Made by a program: the position numbers and the translations under genes. A stretch of DNA of 64,000 nucleotides from Centroberyx gerrardi (taxonomy: Eukaryota > Chordata > Actinopteri > Beryciformes > Berycidae), in assembly GCF_048128805.1 (NCBI RefSeq), contig NC_136004.1, forward strand, positions 18,350,185 to 18,414,184. The letters are read 5' to 3'. Shown here piece after piece: positions 1 to 29,099 of the stretch. Below the pieces are notes generated by a model, which was given only the letters and a program-made list of their open reading frames with translations, had not been told where the DNA came from and searched no databases. Within the stretch, counting starts at the first letter, position 1, and each line of letters begins with the position of its first letter.

Positions 1-970
1 ACTGGGTGACTCCAGTGTGAGGCAGGTAGTTTGTGGTTAAGCCAAATGTGTGCTAAATTTTCTAACAATGTGAGCATTAAGGTGATTTGACTGTCTTGTA
101 TTTTGATGTATGTGAAAATGTTAAACGTCTTGCATCATAACTATTTATGAAAGGTCCTGCAATCAGGGTTTAGATCAAACAACTTTCCCAAGAGCCCAAA
201 TTATCTGTGTCTTTCCAAATTTCTGATAGACCAGCTCATTGGAAAAGTCTGTTGCTATGTCTTAGGTAGTCAGTGTGCAGGATAGTACTTGGTATGGGTT
301 TTGAAGCTGTAGCATTGTCAGTGAGTGTCGTGAGGAACTGCTGAAGAGAGGCTGCTCTCCAGCTCTGCTTGTGTATTTTGCCGGAGATGAGCTTGCAGAG
401 CGACGCCAGCTTCTCTTCATTGTGTCGTCGAGAGAGCCTCTGTCTCTGCCTGTCTGCTGAAACCAAGTAACATAAAGGCAATACTGTTCAGCATCTCTTT
501 GAAAGGGGCAATTGTGGCCGAGAGAGAAAGGCAGCGAAAGTGAGTGCTGGCTCATAGCCAATTAACGATGTTGAGATTACGTGTGTATGTGTGATGGGCC
601 AGTGTGTTACCAAGACGAATGTTGGCCCAACTAATTTCATCATGCTGAGTACTTCGCAGTAATCAAACATCATAAAGGGTTGTGTAATCCAGAGCTTTTC
701 CACAATGACTCGTTCCCTTAGCTTGTCCGCACTGAACAGGTGTATCAATATTTAGGCTACCCAAATGTGAGTATTATATTGATCCACCAATAACTTCTCT
801 TGTGTTACAATGCAGTGCCGTTACTAGAGCAATGAGGGGAAAGCAAGTGCTCTGAATGCCCTTGATCTGTCTGCATGCCTTTCTCTAGCTGTAAAACACA
901 TCCACACATGGGTACACCTCCTCTCCTTCTCACCCCCCCCCCCCCCTCCTTGGTTATCCTCCTCCACAGT
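1..970. other. Upstream flank of slc20a2
   Basis: Open frames here show no recognisable domain or splice structure. A C-rich run lies near 930-947. The divergent neighbour expected from mammalian synteny (SMIM19) was looked for and not recognised. Confidence 0.4.
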
Positions 971-1132
971 CATTGGCTGCCTCCCCTCCATCTGTCCATC
1001 CTCCCTGCACACAGACAGCCAGTCAGCGGTTCACCCTGGCCCCTCCAACATTCGTCATTGGCTGCCGTGTGCTGTGATGCAGATGCGGATGCTTTCCTTT
1101 AAGAGGCAGTCTAGACTGAGCTGGATGTGCTG
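971..1132 (+). promoter_or_regulatory. slc20a2: Candidate slc20a2 core promoter
   Basis: Two inverted CCAAT boxes (ATTGG at 972-976 and 1057-1061) sit in identical 13-bp contexts, GTCATTGGCTGCC, 85 bp apart. A TATA-like CTTTAAG follows at 1098-1104, about 30 bp before a pyrimidine-rich start region near 1130. The arrangement fits a promoter for the noncoding first exon ending at 1515. This is inference from spacing; no transcript evidence is available. Confidence 0.45.
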
Positions 1133-1515
1133 CTCTCTCGCTCTCTTCTCTCTTTCTCTCTCTCTCTCTCTCTCGCTCTCTCTCCTGCAACACCGCCACA
1201 ACCTGCTGATTCCTCTCTGACTATCACTGAGCCTCTCTTGCACCTTCCCTCCTCTTCTCCCTCACTCCTCCTCTCTGCCTCCATCAGTTGCTCTCTCTCT
1301 CGCTCCCTCTCTCTCTGCTCATCGTCTCGCTTCCAGTCAATCACATGCTCACCCACATTTTATTGCCGTGTCCATCTTTCGCTTTTTCAACCTACCATTT
1401 TCCTCTGTCTGTGTTTCTCCCTCATACAGTCAGTTTATCTCTGGCATTCATACATCTCCTCCACCACCTTCTCTCCCACCTTCCACTGATGTGAGGAGGC
1501 ATGCGTGGCATGAAG
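1130..1515 (+). other. slc20a2: Putative noncoding first exon of slc20a2 (5' UTR)
   Basis: A pyrimidine-rich stretch ends at a consensus donor AAG|GTGAGT (1513-1519). The next good acceptor is CTGGCAG at 7267-7273, upstream of the coding ATG. The 5' end is only estimated from the promoter motifs. The exon contains ATGs at 1501 and 1510 that open a short reading frame spliced into exon 2. An untranslated first exon is usual for vertebrate SLC20A2. Confidence 0.45.
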
Positions 1516-3840
1516 GTGAGTAGAGCTGATTGTCGAGCTGTTTCTCAGTGTCTAGGTCTGTCTGCTTGCCTGCCTGTCTGTCTCATTTTTTTGTCCTACC
1601 ATTCTCTCTCTCTCTTTTAACTTGGCAAGCCATCTGGCAGATGCGTGCAGCCTGTGTCCTTGGAGGTGCGGAGTGCAGTTGTGTATGCTTCAGGTGTAAC
1701 AATTAGCCAGTACTGGTAGGATGCCTAGTGAGTCATCATCTGACGCTGCATGTATGTTCTAGTTCTGGTCCTTGCAGCATGCCGGGAGGGGGGGATTAGT
1801 GTGTGGATAGTGCAGCCGCGTGTCAATGCAGACTGTTGCTCGTGACACAGTGTTTTGCACCAGCTGTGGCTGTGGTGCAGTGGCATCTCAGGCAGATTAA
1901 TAAGCATTGTACAGAAACGGCAGCAAACAATTACAGAGACGGAAGTGATCATTGTGAACAGCTTGCGTAAGGGTTTCTTTTCAGAGTTTGGCACAGTGCA
2001 CAACTCGTGTTCCCAAAGGTTGATGATGTAAAATATTCTGCCCAGGTAGTGCTGTAGCTGGGTAGTTGACGTAAGGTCAAACAGCAAAAGAGAAGAAATA
2101 AATGCCTTTTTAGCTAATTGTCAAAAACATGCATTGTTGCATTAAATGAAGTTGTATCTGGCACCATTTAATTCCAATTTTTCTCCACATTTATTGAACT
2201 ATTTCCCTTGCTCACACCTTGAATTTGTGCTTTGGTGGGACATTATGATGTAATAGTTCATCACAGTAAACATAAAGCCTTAATTTGGTTTTGTCATAGT
2301 TTCTGTTTGATCATTATTTCATTGTGCTCGAGTTGAGTGTTTTCATATCAGTGCGCGCATTAGGTTACTTTCTGCTTACTGTCAGTCACCTGACACCCAC
2401 AGGAGGATATGGAAGTCTCCTGTAAATAATCCCTCAAAAACCTTACAAACCTTACATGCCATATTCATGGCTTGTTAGCTGGGACAGCAGTTCATTTCAG
2501 GCAAGGTTTGAAACTGGAAAGTTTGTATTTTAAAAATGCCAAAAAATGAGTGAAGGTTAAAAAATCGAATTACATACAGCATGCATTGAAAAATGACTGG
2601 ATGTAGACAGTAGTAATTGCGCTATAACTCCAAGTGAGACTGGTTTCTCCTTTAAGGTAAAAAGTCAGTAGTGGACAGCAAACAGAGATATGCAAAAAGC
2701 AAATATCTTTGGCAGATCTCATTTTGTCTTGAGACTAACCTTGCTATGGATAAATAATAACGGAAAACGGAAAGATAAACTTTGTCCAGGTTGTGTAAGA
2801 TTTTATGCAACATATTTTTAAATAGATTTTCTCTATCTCATCTCATGAAAAGGCCACAGTTCTTATGAGGTTCTACTTTCCAAGGATTAAACTCTCAGCA
2901 GTTACAAGCTCCTAATGAATTCATTAATTGGAGCAAGATAAGCACTTCCAAGCCACACAGCTTGACCGTGCAGCCTGGAGACGGTCAGGACTCCTCTAAG
3001 ACATTGAAGGTCAAGTAGTCCGTCCATTTGCAAGAAAGCCTTTTGACATGTGCTGTCTGATCGGCCATACAATGGCTCTGCATCCTTTGATCATGACTGA
3101 TTTTTGTGTGGTCTGTGCAGTAGAAAAGGCCTGTTCATTACAACCATCTCAATTCCATCCAGTATTTATGAAGACATTGTATTAACATTTCAAGTTAAAC
3201 ATCTAGATGTGTCTCATGTAATTACACCTTTCAGAGAACTGTATCTGCCAATATTTTGAAATCATAATGGCCTTTGCATAGATCCTTGTGGGATACCAAG
3301 ATTACAACAGGAGAGTTTAGAGCCATTTAAGCTACAGCAGAACCATATATTATTATACGCTATTAAACCCTATATTTTCTGCTAACAGTTAGAGGAAACT
3401 TTTATTGAACCCAAAACTCCATAGCTTATTAGGGTGAAGGTTAAAATGGGTTTCAGCCTCATTTTAAGTTCTTATTAGCACTTGCTAAGCATTTTATTGA
3501 ATTTCCATCTAGATTCCTTTGTGTTTTTCCCCCCCGTTGTCACACAATTTATTTCTCTTTCGGTAGGGAATACATTTCAGCTTTCTGCATTATTCCTTCA
3601 GTGAGATTTGACCACTGGCATTTAGCCTGACGAAGTTGCAACATGCTTTCACATCTTTTGTTGGGGGACAATATTCCTAAGAGAATGGAGCAGCACTCAT
3701 CCTTTTTGACAAGTGCAGTATGTGCCCATGGCAGGACTGCACAGTGAGGGGGGTAAGGAGGGTTTTTTTTTTAAATACTGGCATCTGGTCTGTGGTCTAT
3801 GGGCTCTGAGGTAGCCATTTTGGATGTTACTGAATATATT

Positions 3841-3935
3841 TCTTGTTGACTATGTAATCCTGTAACCCCGACGAAGGCTATTGTAGCTGAAATGTGTTGG
3901 TTTTTAATATTAAAGCTTTGTCTAACTGTGACAGA
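3841..3935 (+). repeat. Interspersed-repeat relic with hammerhead-like core
   Basis: CCCGACGA (3867-3874), a short GGCTA/TAGCT stem, then GAAA (3889-3892) and GTGTTGG, followed by AATATTAAAGC. It resembles the ribozyme-like terminal region of Penelope-like retroelements, with one core base changed. Recognition is from memory of the motif. Confidence 0.35.
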
Positions 3936-4934
3936 ACTGTGACAAACTGATTTTTTTTCAAACTGTCGCAGTGAGGAAGTGTTTGAATCCCTGTCAGTGG
4001 AAGACTGACCAAGATACCACTAAACTACCCTAATGTACAAGTGTAAGCCCTATAATAGTTTTTATGTGCACAGCTGAGAGTGGCGGTATGTGAACTTTGT
4101 GTTCATGTGGTACAGTAGGACGAGGTCTTCAGAATGGTCCTGGTGTCAGCTGCAGCTGTCATGTTGAGTTTGCCCCTTTGGAAAAGCACAGACCTGATTA
4201 AAAAGCTCTGGTGCTTGTGCGTACGCCCACACTGTCTCATTCACTCACTCTCAATTTTCCTCTCTTCCCTCTCACACTTTCACACACACTTGAAGTACAC
4301 AGTACTGTACAGTCTGTTTTCTCCGGTGACGTGTTTGACAGTTGCACCTACTGTTTCCTGTGTGGCATCTCTGGTTCTGCCCAGTGGAGGGCCGTGTTTG
4401 ACCGTGTGGTCTTCATGTGGTGCTGCTGTTCTCCAAATGAAATATTGACACAGTGTCTCTCGGGTCAGGCTATTCCTTCAAAGCATAGGCCTACTTCTGC
4501 CAATGCATAAACTGTAAATAATCTTTATTTAGATAGCACTTTTCAAAAGTGTGTAGAAGTGGTCTACAAACAATTAAACGTTGAATGGCGGCATATAAGA
4601 ATAAAACACAAATACCTGTATGAATGTATGAATAGATGTGTAAAATAAATTAATAGTCAGTGATTTAAATGATAACAAATTGTTTTTGTTTTCTTCATTT
4701 CAAAGGCCTACTTGGCAAAAGCATACAAGTGGCCACTTATTGGTGCGGACCTTATAAGATGGCATTTTGATGTTGTTTCTGACACAACACTGTGCTTTTA
4801 AGAGGCTGCTATTTGTGACATAATAGGGTGGGGGTGTCAAGTGAAATTTATGAAGGGGACTTCTTACCTAGGTGTGTAACTTGATTAACTTTTAGTTGCA
4901 AATACTGTGATGGACATGACTTCATGACTTGGAT

Positions 4935-5105
4935 GTGAGGCCGGTGTAGTCAGTAGGGAGACCGTCTTTCAACCAGAGAATCCAGGTTCAAATCCTCCAA
5001 TACACTAAATCTCTAGCAGGTCCTGGGGCGCTGTTCTGTTCCTGACCCTCGGGCAGGCGAAAAGAGAATTTCCCTCCAGGGATCAATAAAGTATCGCTAT
5101 ATTTT
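4935..5105 (+). mobile_element. tRNA-like SINE fragment
   Basis: A promoter-like head (TGTAGTCAGTAGGGAG) and a B-box-like GGTTCAAATCC at 4985-4995 are followed by a tail GAATTTCCCTCCAGGGATCA and ATAAAGTAT. The tail matches, in reverse orientation, the start of the repeat at 8325. Looks like an old teleost tRNA-derived SINE; family name not assigned. Confidence 0.55.
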
Positions 5106-7273
5106 TATTAAGTCTGTTTGAGATTTGCTACCCGAGCCCAGCCTATGAGCCAACCTCTCTATATATATATATAAAAATGAACTGGTCTGGGATCTATGTC
5201 GAGTTTTGTTGGGGAAAATGAAAGAACTGTCAGATTGGCCATTTTTCTTAGCTTTACGGCTAGAATAATCTTCTTTGCCTGGAAAGGTGACAGGCACTTG
5301 AGGCACTTGACTGCCCTCCAGAACTGAGGTGCTGGATCCTGTTCCTGCTGGATCTACTCTGACCTGATCCAGAGACAAATTATTTTCAGGCTGTCATTCG
5401 TGTGTTGTGGTTGAATCGCGGCTTGCAGCATAGAGGTTAGGAGTAGGTGACCTCAACTGTTCCAGATGGATCTCCTCATCGCGAGGAGGGAGTTGTAACT
5501 GGCCCGAGGCTGTTTAGAAAGGAGCTGCCTGCCCCCACGTGATGGAGAGCGCACAGTCGGTTAATGCTCAGAGAATGTGTTAGTCTGGCCTCCAAGCTGT
5601 TTACATTTAATGCTTCTCCCATTAACAATAGGCTTAACCATTCGAGGAAAAGAAATGCGCAGCCATTAACCCATATCAATTGACTTTGATAATGTGGCAT
5701 AGGCAAAGAAAAAAAGGGAGAATTATTCCGCAGTCGGGGGATTTGTCATTACACACTTGTGGATTAGAGTTTATTCGAGGGCTGCCAGGGCTACAGCGTC
5801 GGTGGCCGGTTAGGGTCCATTTTCAAAGCATGTTGTCGTTGCTGGTTACTGCGACATAAACAAGCCTTGTGGAACTTTCCAGGGATGAAGCAAGCTGTTT
5901 GTCTGTTGCTCTCTTAGATGCGATGTGATCAACTTTCCAACAGACGCACTCAGCAAATGCATCACTGGAGCCCTTTTCCAAGGGGAAGCCTCAACACAAC
6001 AGAATCACTATATCGCCTAACGAGCGCAGTTCTAATGAAATGACTTTTGTATTCACAGAAACCCTGTTCTCACTTCAAGAAACCAGCATTTTTCTAACCG
6101 TTTTTTCAAATATCACAAGAGAATTAATAGAATTTACTGTGGTGGTATTTTTCCCCTGCTGTATCAATAATGTACCCAGCCGTGATCCCAAACAGAGTTT
6201 AGTGAACTCTTCCACCTCTAGCAGCAGTGTAGAAAACATCACTGCTGTTGTCCTTACTGCAATGCAGTCTTAAGTTTAATCCCTGCACTGGTATTTTTTC
6301 TTTTTACCTCAGCAAAGCCTCCCACTTTGATTGAACTTGTACTCTAAAGCTAGTTTGTGTGTGTCGCCCAGTAAGTACCTTAGCAGTCATGCTGAGGGAA
6401 AGTGATAATAAGAGCCAAGATAAGAGAGGCAACTGCAATCACACTGTAACCCGCTATGCAAACATCCACCATGCTGTTGTCAATAAGACTGTGCTCTGTC
6501 TTGGTCAGCATTTATGGTTTAATAAGCTTTGACATCAGATTGATTAAACCATTTTCCAACATTACAATATGGTGATGTGAAACATTTAATATCCTTACTG
6601 CCTGGTGGAGGTTGGCTGGGTAATTTTGCCAGACACTATTAGCATCACGGTGGCAGACATGGCAGCGATGCTGGCCGAGATTTGTGCCAGTCTGATATGT
6701 AAGGGTGAATTGCATTCCTGTCAGAGGCTATCTGGATGTGTGGCAAAGGCAAAACCTGTGAAACGAGAGCAGGTTTGGTGGAGACGTCAGCTGCACCCCT
6801 GTTGTGTGAGGATAAGGTGTTAATAGTCTACTCCAATGCTGGGGTGCATTGCTCACATCTCATTCTGGATACTGTGGGCTTTTTATAGCCCCAGCGCTGA
6901 CAGCAAGCCTTCTGAACGGTCTGATTTGATTTCTTTGAAGTGCAGACTGTTGTTTCCTATTGTGGCTATCTGAGCTGTCCTCAGCGGTCCCTCTACAGTG
7001 CTCACTCTCCGTTTCATCAAAGTCAGCCTGCATCGTCATCATCCTCCACTTTGTTTTTTTGTTTTCTTTTTTTTGCCTCATCTAGTTCATCGTCTCTGCT
7101 TACCTAATGTGCTCTCTCTCTATCTCTCTGTCTCTATCTCTTTCTCTCTATCTCTCTATCTATCTCTATCTCCCATGTGCTCTCTAGTTCTCTCCCTGTT
7201 ACACGGAAAATAGTAATCATGGCTTATGGTGCTAATCTGTTTCTGTGTCTCTTTTCTCTTATTTCTCTGGCAG

Positions 7274-7553
7274 GTGACAGGAGCGTGCAGACAGACTGTC
7301 TCGGCACTAAGCTATGGAATGCTTCCTGAACCCGCCATCACTAGTCTCCAATCATTGGACTGAGCTCCAAACGCTTAGTTAGCGGCTGTGCTTCTCCCCT
7401 CGAACTCTTCACAACCAGGGGACGAAGAAAAGGAGCGAGCTTACGAATACAAGTCCTCCGCAAAACGCACAGAGCACCTCAGTTTAGAGTACATAAGCTA
7501 GTTTTTTAAATTTGCTTTTCCCCTGTGGATTTTTTTGGTGAGATCATATCAAG
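7274..7553 (+). other. slc20a2: slc20a2 exon 2, 5' UTR part
   Basis: It follows a polypyrimidine tract and CAG acceptor (TTATTTCTCTGGCAG) and runs into the coding ATG at 7554. It carries upstream ATGs at 7314 (stop 7380-7382) and 7319 (stop 7361-7363), so ribosomes must pass short uORFs before the PiT-2 start. Confidence 0.6.
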
Positions 7554-24817
<17,264 letters not shown>

Positions 24818-27800
24818 GGGCGCTAGGCAGGGAGGGAGAACAGGCGAGAGAGAGAGAGGGAAAGCGAGGGAGAGAGAGAGGGAGAGAGGGACATGGGAGA
24901 AAATGATAGCTCGAGTGTCGACGGGGTGCAGATACAGGAGAAGGATGCGGTAGCAGAGGGAGTGAAGAGAGGGAAAGGACAAGGGTGATGGGGAAGTGAA
25001 GGCATTGGACAGGAGAAGAAGAAATAGAGGCAGAGGTTTAGAGACGGACTTGGTTGTACTGTGGATGGTTGGAGGGTTGGTTCACATGCTGCCTGGCTCA
25101 ATAGTCCAGAGATCTTTTTGACTCATTTGAGTTTCCGATCTGATTTTTATTTATTCTTTTTTTTTTTTTCTTTTGCATAAGAAAGTGTGTAACCGATGTG
25201 TTCATCTTACCAATCAACCTGCTGTACATAAGACAATAATAGGGGTTTTCCAATAACTTTTAACGTGGCGGATTGGAGAAACGAATGCAGTCATTTCCTT
25301 GTTCCTCTATTAGAAAACATGGACTGACAAACACAGACAGAATACCAGTAATAATGATAACAAAAAAAACAATAACAGGTTAATTTTGCACACATACGAG
25401 ACATGCCTGCAGATCTATAAACGTATATCCTTTTGTTGCATTTCTGCTGCCTGCAAACCCGGGTAGCGTAGTTGGTCGAGTATTTACTTCTGAAATGCCG
25501 GAAAAAAAAACTGTAAATACTGTAATATTGGATTAATTGAGTGTGATTTGTTGTATTGCAGCTTGCTTTAAGGTTAAAAAAAAAAAAGATGTGCGTGTGG
25601 TCAACCAACCCATCCTTCATCTCACCCTAACATGCTAGCCAGGAAGGTACAACTGGGGCCAATGGAAAGGAGGCCTCAGAGAGGGTGGCGGGACTGTCAT
25701 TCTGCTTTTATTTTCTATATGATACCATAGAAAACCTGATTTGCAAAAGTGGTGATTTTATCAAGAGCTCCTGTATGTTTTAGAGATGGATATCTTATTT
25801 TTTAATGATGTACTATACTGTAATTTGTACTGTAAATACTGTCCTCAAGAGTTTGGGGGTGGGAGGGGTCATGAATTTTTTTTTTTTTTTTTTTTTGACA
25901 TTAACATTATAGGGGTGCCTCTTCACCTCTTCACCTCTTCATGATGTCATACAAATGCGTCACCCCAGTGGCTGACAGTAGAGCAGACCCACACACACAG
26001 GCTTATCGACTGACTGCTGTTTTTCTGAGGTTGACAGAAGTGCATTCACCCTTTTGAATTGGGTCATTGAGTTTTTGCCAATACAGCTCCTCTGATCTGA
26101 AAACTGCATTTAAAGTGGAAGCAAAACGATCTGCCCTGTAACAACAGACAAAACAGACACCCGCTAATGACCCCCGGGAGATCTGCCATTCCTTCTAATT
26201 TTATCGCACCGGTAATTTCCAGCCGATTCGACAGTATTGACAGAAAGTTCTCCGATCTCTAAGGTTCCCTCCTTGTGAAAGCGTATGGGCGCGTTTGGGA
26301 CGGCAAGACAGTTCTACCTGGTCAAGGGAGGTTGTTGTGGTGAGAGCGACACCATGCCAAAGTAAGCTGAGATACCTGTCGCCATATCAGCATGCCAACT
26401 TTCATGTAGACTTATGATGTGTAGGTGCAGAAGAAGCCAAAATACTGGAACTGATGGGGTAAACAGAGAGACATACAAACACAGACGAGGCCCTATGAAG
26501 TATAGATATTTCACTGTTATCTACGCATGCCTTTGTAGTCAGTTCAGTTACAGGAGCCATTTCATACTTCTTAATATTGAAGGCTCCCAGCCAATGATAG
26601 ACGTCTGCATTGTCTATATTCAGGACGTTTCAGATCTCCCACCCTCTTTGCCTGTCAGGTGAACTGTCTTTGCGTCAGGGTTTATCAGTCTCTGTAGTCC
26701 TGAACCTCATATCCCTCATACGCTTTAAATCAGAGGCGATTCTCTCAAAGAGCCCCAAAGCTTATGGCCCTATCACGTCAGACAGCTAATTATTGTGTCA
26801 TATCAAACAAAATAAAACAAACTTTGTTTTCTTACACCTTCAAACTCAGTCACACTTGTACAGACAGACGTGGACAGAGGGGGGGATTGACTTGAGTTGC
26901 GGTTCAACCCCAGCCACATGTGTAGCTGTTCAAAATGGGCGGGTATTATTGATTGCCTGTATTTGAATCTAAGTGCTAAAGGTTAGTGTTTAGCAAAGAC
27001 AATATGGCTAGATGTCATTTAATGTCATGGGGTAACGTTGAGGTCTAAATGGAGGCCCAGTGTCGGGGTTTAGAAGCCACTCTGTCATGGTGATATCACA
27101 AGACTTCGTCTTAGGATCATTATTTCTGAATGAGATGGTGTCGGGGGGATAGTACTGATCATCACCAGCTTTTCAACAGGGTCGCCTGACCTGTAGATGA
27201 ACAAAATCTAAAGCGGTTTTTATTTGAACAAACCCAATGCGAGGTGTTGCAGGTTCTTTTTTCTTGTGGTGTGTTTCTTAATTTTATTTTTCTCATGAAC
27301 AAATCTATGCTTAAGTGGCCACTTGCCTTGTAACGTTGTGTTTTACTGTGTGCAGATACAGTAAATAATTAAGTACTGTGGTGTTTACATCGTAACCATA
27401 TCGTAGAGTATCTGAAAAAAAAAAAAACTGTTGCCTAATGATGCCAATGAAAGACAAACTATTAACCATGAATTTTCAAGTGCAAGAAAAAAATAACCAG
27501 AAGTGTCTAGAGAGAGAGAGAGAGAGAGAGAGAGCAAGTGTGCGCGCGATGACTCATTGTCCTTGTTTGTTGTTTTTTGTTGTTTTTTCGTAGTAGTAGT
27601 GCTAATCATGATCCCAGAGTCACTTTACACTGCTACTACAGCACGTTAACACTACATGTATGGGTGCAATCCAATAATGAAGAGAATAAATAGAGAAATT
27701 TCATCAAGACTATATATTTTTCTACCATATCTGAGTTTTAACCTGGGTGAGCTGCCAGACACTTTGGAGGACACGCGGTGGGTCGACCGGAAACCGGCCG

Positions 27801-29095
27801 AGGGGGACTAGCTATAAGACTGTGATCCCCGCAATACTGGGAAACCGTCTCATTTCGTTGTGACACTGAAGTGCACTCTCCTCACTGGTGCCATGTGCCA
27901 CAGATCCGCTCAGCCCAGTGTGTTCTTTTAACATGTAGATTGATGTGTCGGTTGCCAATAGATCAGATTTTTAAATTACCATTTTTATTTTTGAATTTTA
28001 GACGAAAACACTTTGTAATTTTGTTTCCCTACTGCTTTTATCATGAGCTGTGAGAGTGGGGCAGCACCTTGCTAAAACCAGGAAATGACCTGTGGGATGT
28101 TTTGAGGATACAAGACCGCTCATGGAAGGCCTGTGACCAGCAGCAGTACAGAAAACCAAAGGCCTGGAAGCAAATGTTGATGTTGAGAAACTGAAACGGT
28201 AGGCTAGATGATAACTGGGCTGGGGAGACATTAGTTTCCTTGTCTCAGCAGGTGAGCTCCACTCTTGCAGCTCATACCCTTTTCCTCTTCGACAGGCAGT
28301 GTGTTACACAGGGGGCTGCACAGCTGGTGTATAACTATCTCGTTATACTCTTGTTATAAGCGCACAGAGGGACTACCGTGTACACAAAATCTCATGATGC
28401 ACAAGAGTCCTGGCCTTGATTTCCCAAAACATCTAAGATCTACCGCATGTAGATCATATTTATGGTGAATTATCGTTGCGTAAACCTCGCCCATGTTGCT
28501 TGAGCACAAATTGCTGTGGCCTTGTCACTGTGCAGAAATCTTTTTCACTGTCTCCTTATGAAAACAGATCTGGGATCCAGACAAAGTTGCAATTTACATC
28601 AGTAAAATGCAGAAGATGCAGATTCTCCTATCGTCTGATTCTGCTCTGTCTTATGGAATTTGTTCTTTGCGGATATGCCTGGTTAAATCAAGTGGCCCTC
28701 ATGTCCTCCATGTTGGATTGTGAGGTTGATGTGAACAGACTGGAGTCAGCCTCGACCCTTCAGATGTCCGGTTTGTGTAGTAAAACCTGAACGCACCACC
28801 ACGCTCTGCAGACCCCCTCTGGAACTCACGCGGTCATTTATTTTTTTTCCATGCATTCTCAGTCCTGATAGGCCGAAAGGGATGCACTGCTCAAGGTAGA
28901 GAGGGACAGCATTTTAGACCAATCAGTATCAACTCATCAGTATATATCAGTGAGTGGTGTAATTGCCATTGAGGGAGTTACCGTGCGTGTACTGCATTGT
29001 AACGGTTCACCCCTTTCTATAGATCCGTACGGAAACAGAATGTGCCATTTTTTCTCCCTGAATGTGCAATAAAAGCTGTTTCTTGTGAAGGTGCA
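24818..29095 (+). other. slc20a2: slc20a2 3' UTR and downstream sequence
   Basis: No ORF or splice pattern of a further gene is visible. AATAAA signals occur at 26811-26816, 27685-27690 and 29068-29073. The last is followed about 40 nt later by a GT-rich stretch and is the best candidate for the distal end. The length of the real 3' UTR is uncertain. An (AG)n tract lies at about 27512-27534. Confidence 0.4.
29068..29073 (+). terminator. slc20a2: Candidate distal slc20a2 poly(A) signal
   Basis: AATAAA, with a GT-rich element (TGTGGTTGTGTAGG) near 29115, matching the usual layout of hexamer plus downstream element. Earlier AATAAA copies at 26811 and 27685 are alternatives. Confidence 0.4.
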
Positions 29096-29099
29096 ACTA

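Larger units (their letters stand above)
1516..7273 (+). other. slc20a2: slc20a2 intron 1 (putative)
   Basis: A 5.8-kb non-coding stretch, if the first exon is correct. It contains a hammerhead-like repeat relic near 3.87 kb, a tRNA-like SINE at about 4935-5105, and (TCTA)/(CT) simple repeats at about 7110-7170. No coding exon recognised. Confidence 0.5.

Noticed and set aside
1..900. Divergent SMIM19 gene expected from mammalian synteny
   Set aside because: No segment resembling its small membrane protein was found; it may lie outside the window.
1127..1489. Open frame of 120 codons over the CT-rich leader
   Set aside because: Low-complexity Ser/Leu product of CT repeats; better explained as slc20a2 exon 1 DNA.
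3625..3631. CTGACGA near 3627 as a second hammerhead-like core
   Set aside because: No stem II plus GAAA follows at the right distance; likely chance.
4935..5000. Functional tRNA gene
   Set aside because: Only A/B-box-like words remain, no cloverleaf could be drawn, and a SINE tail follows.
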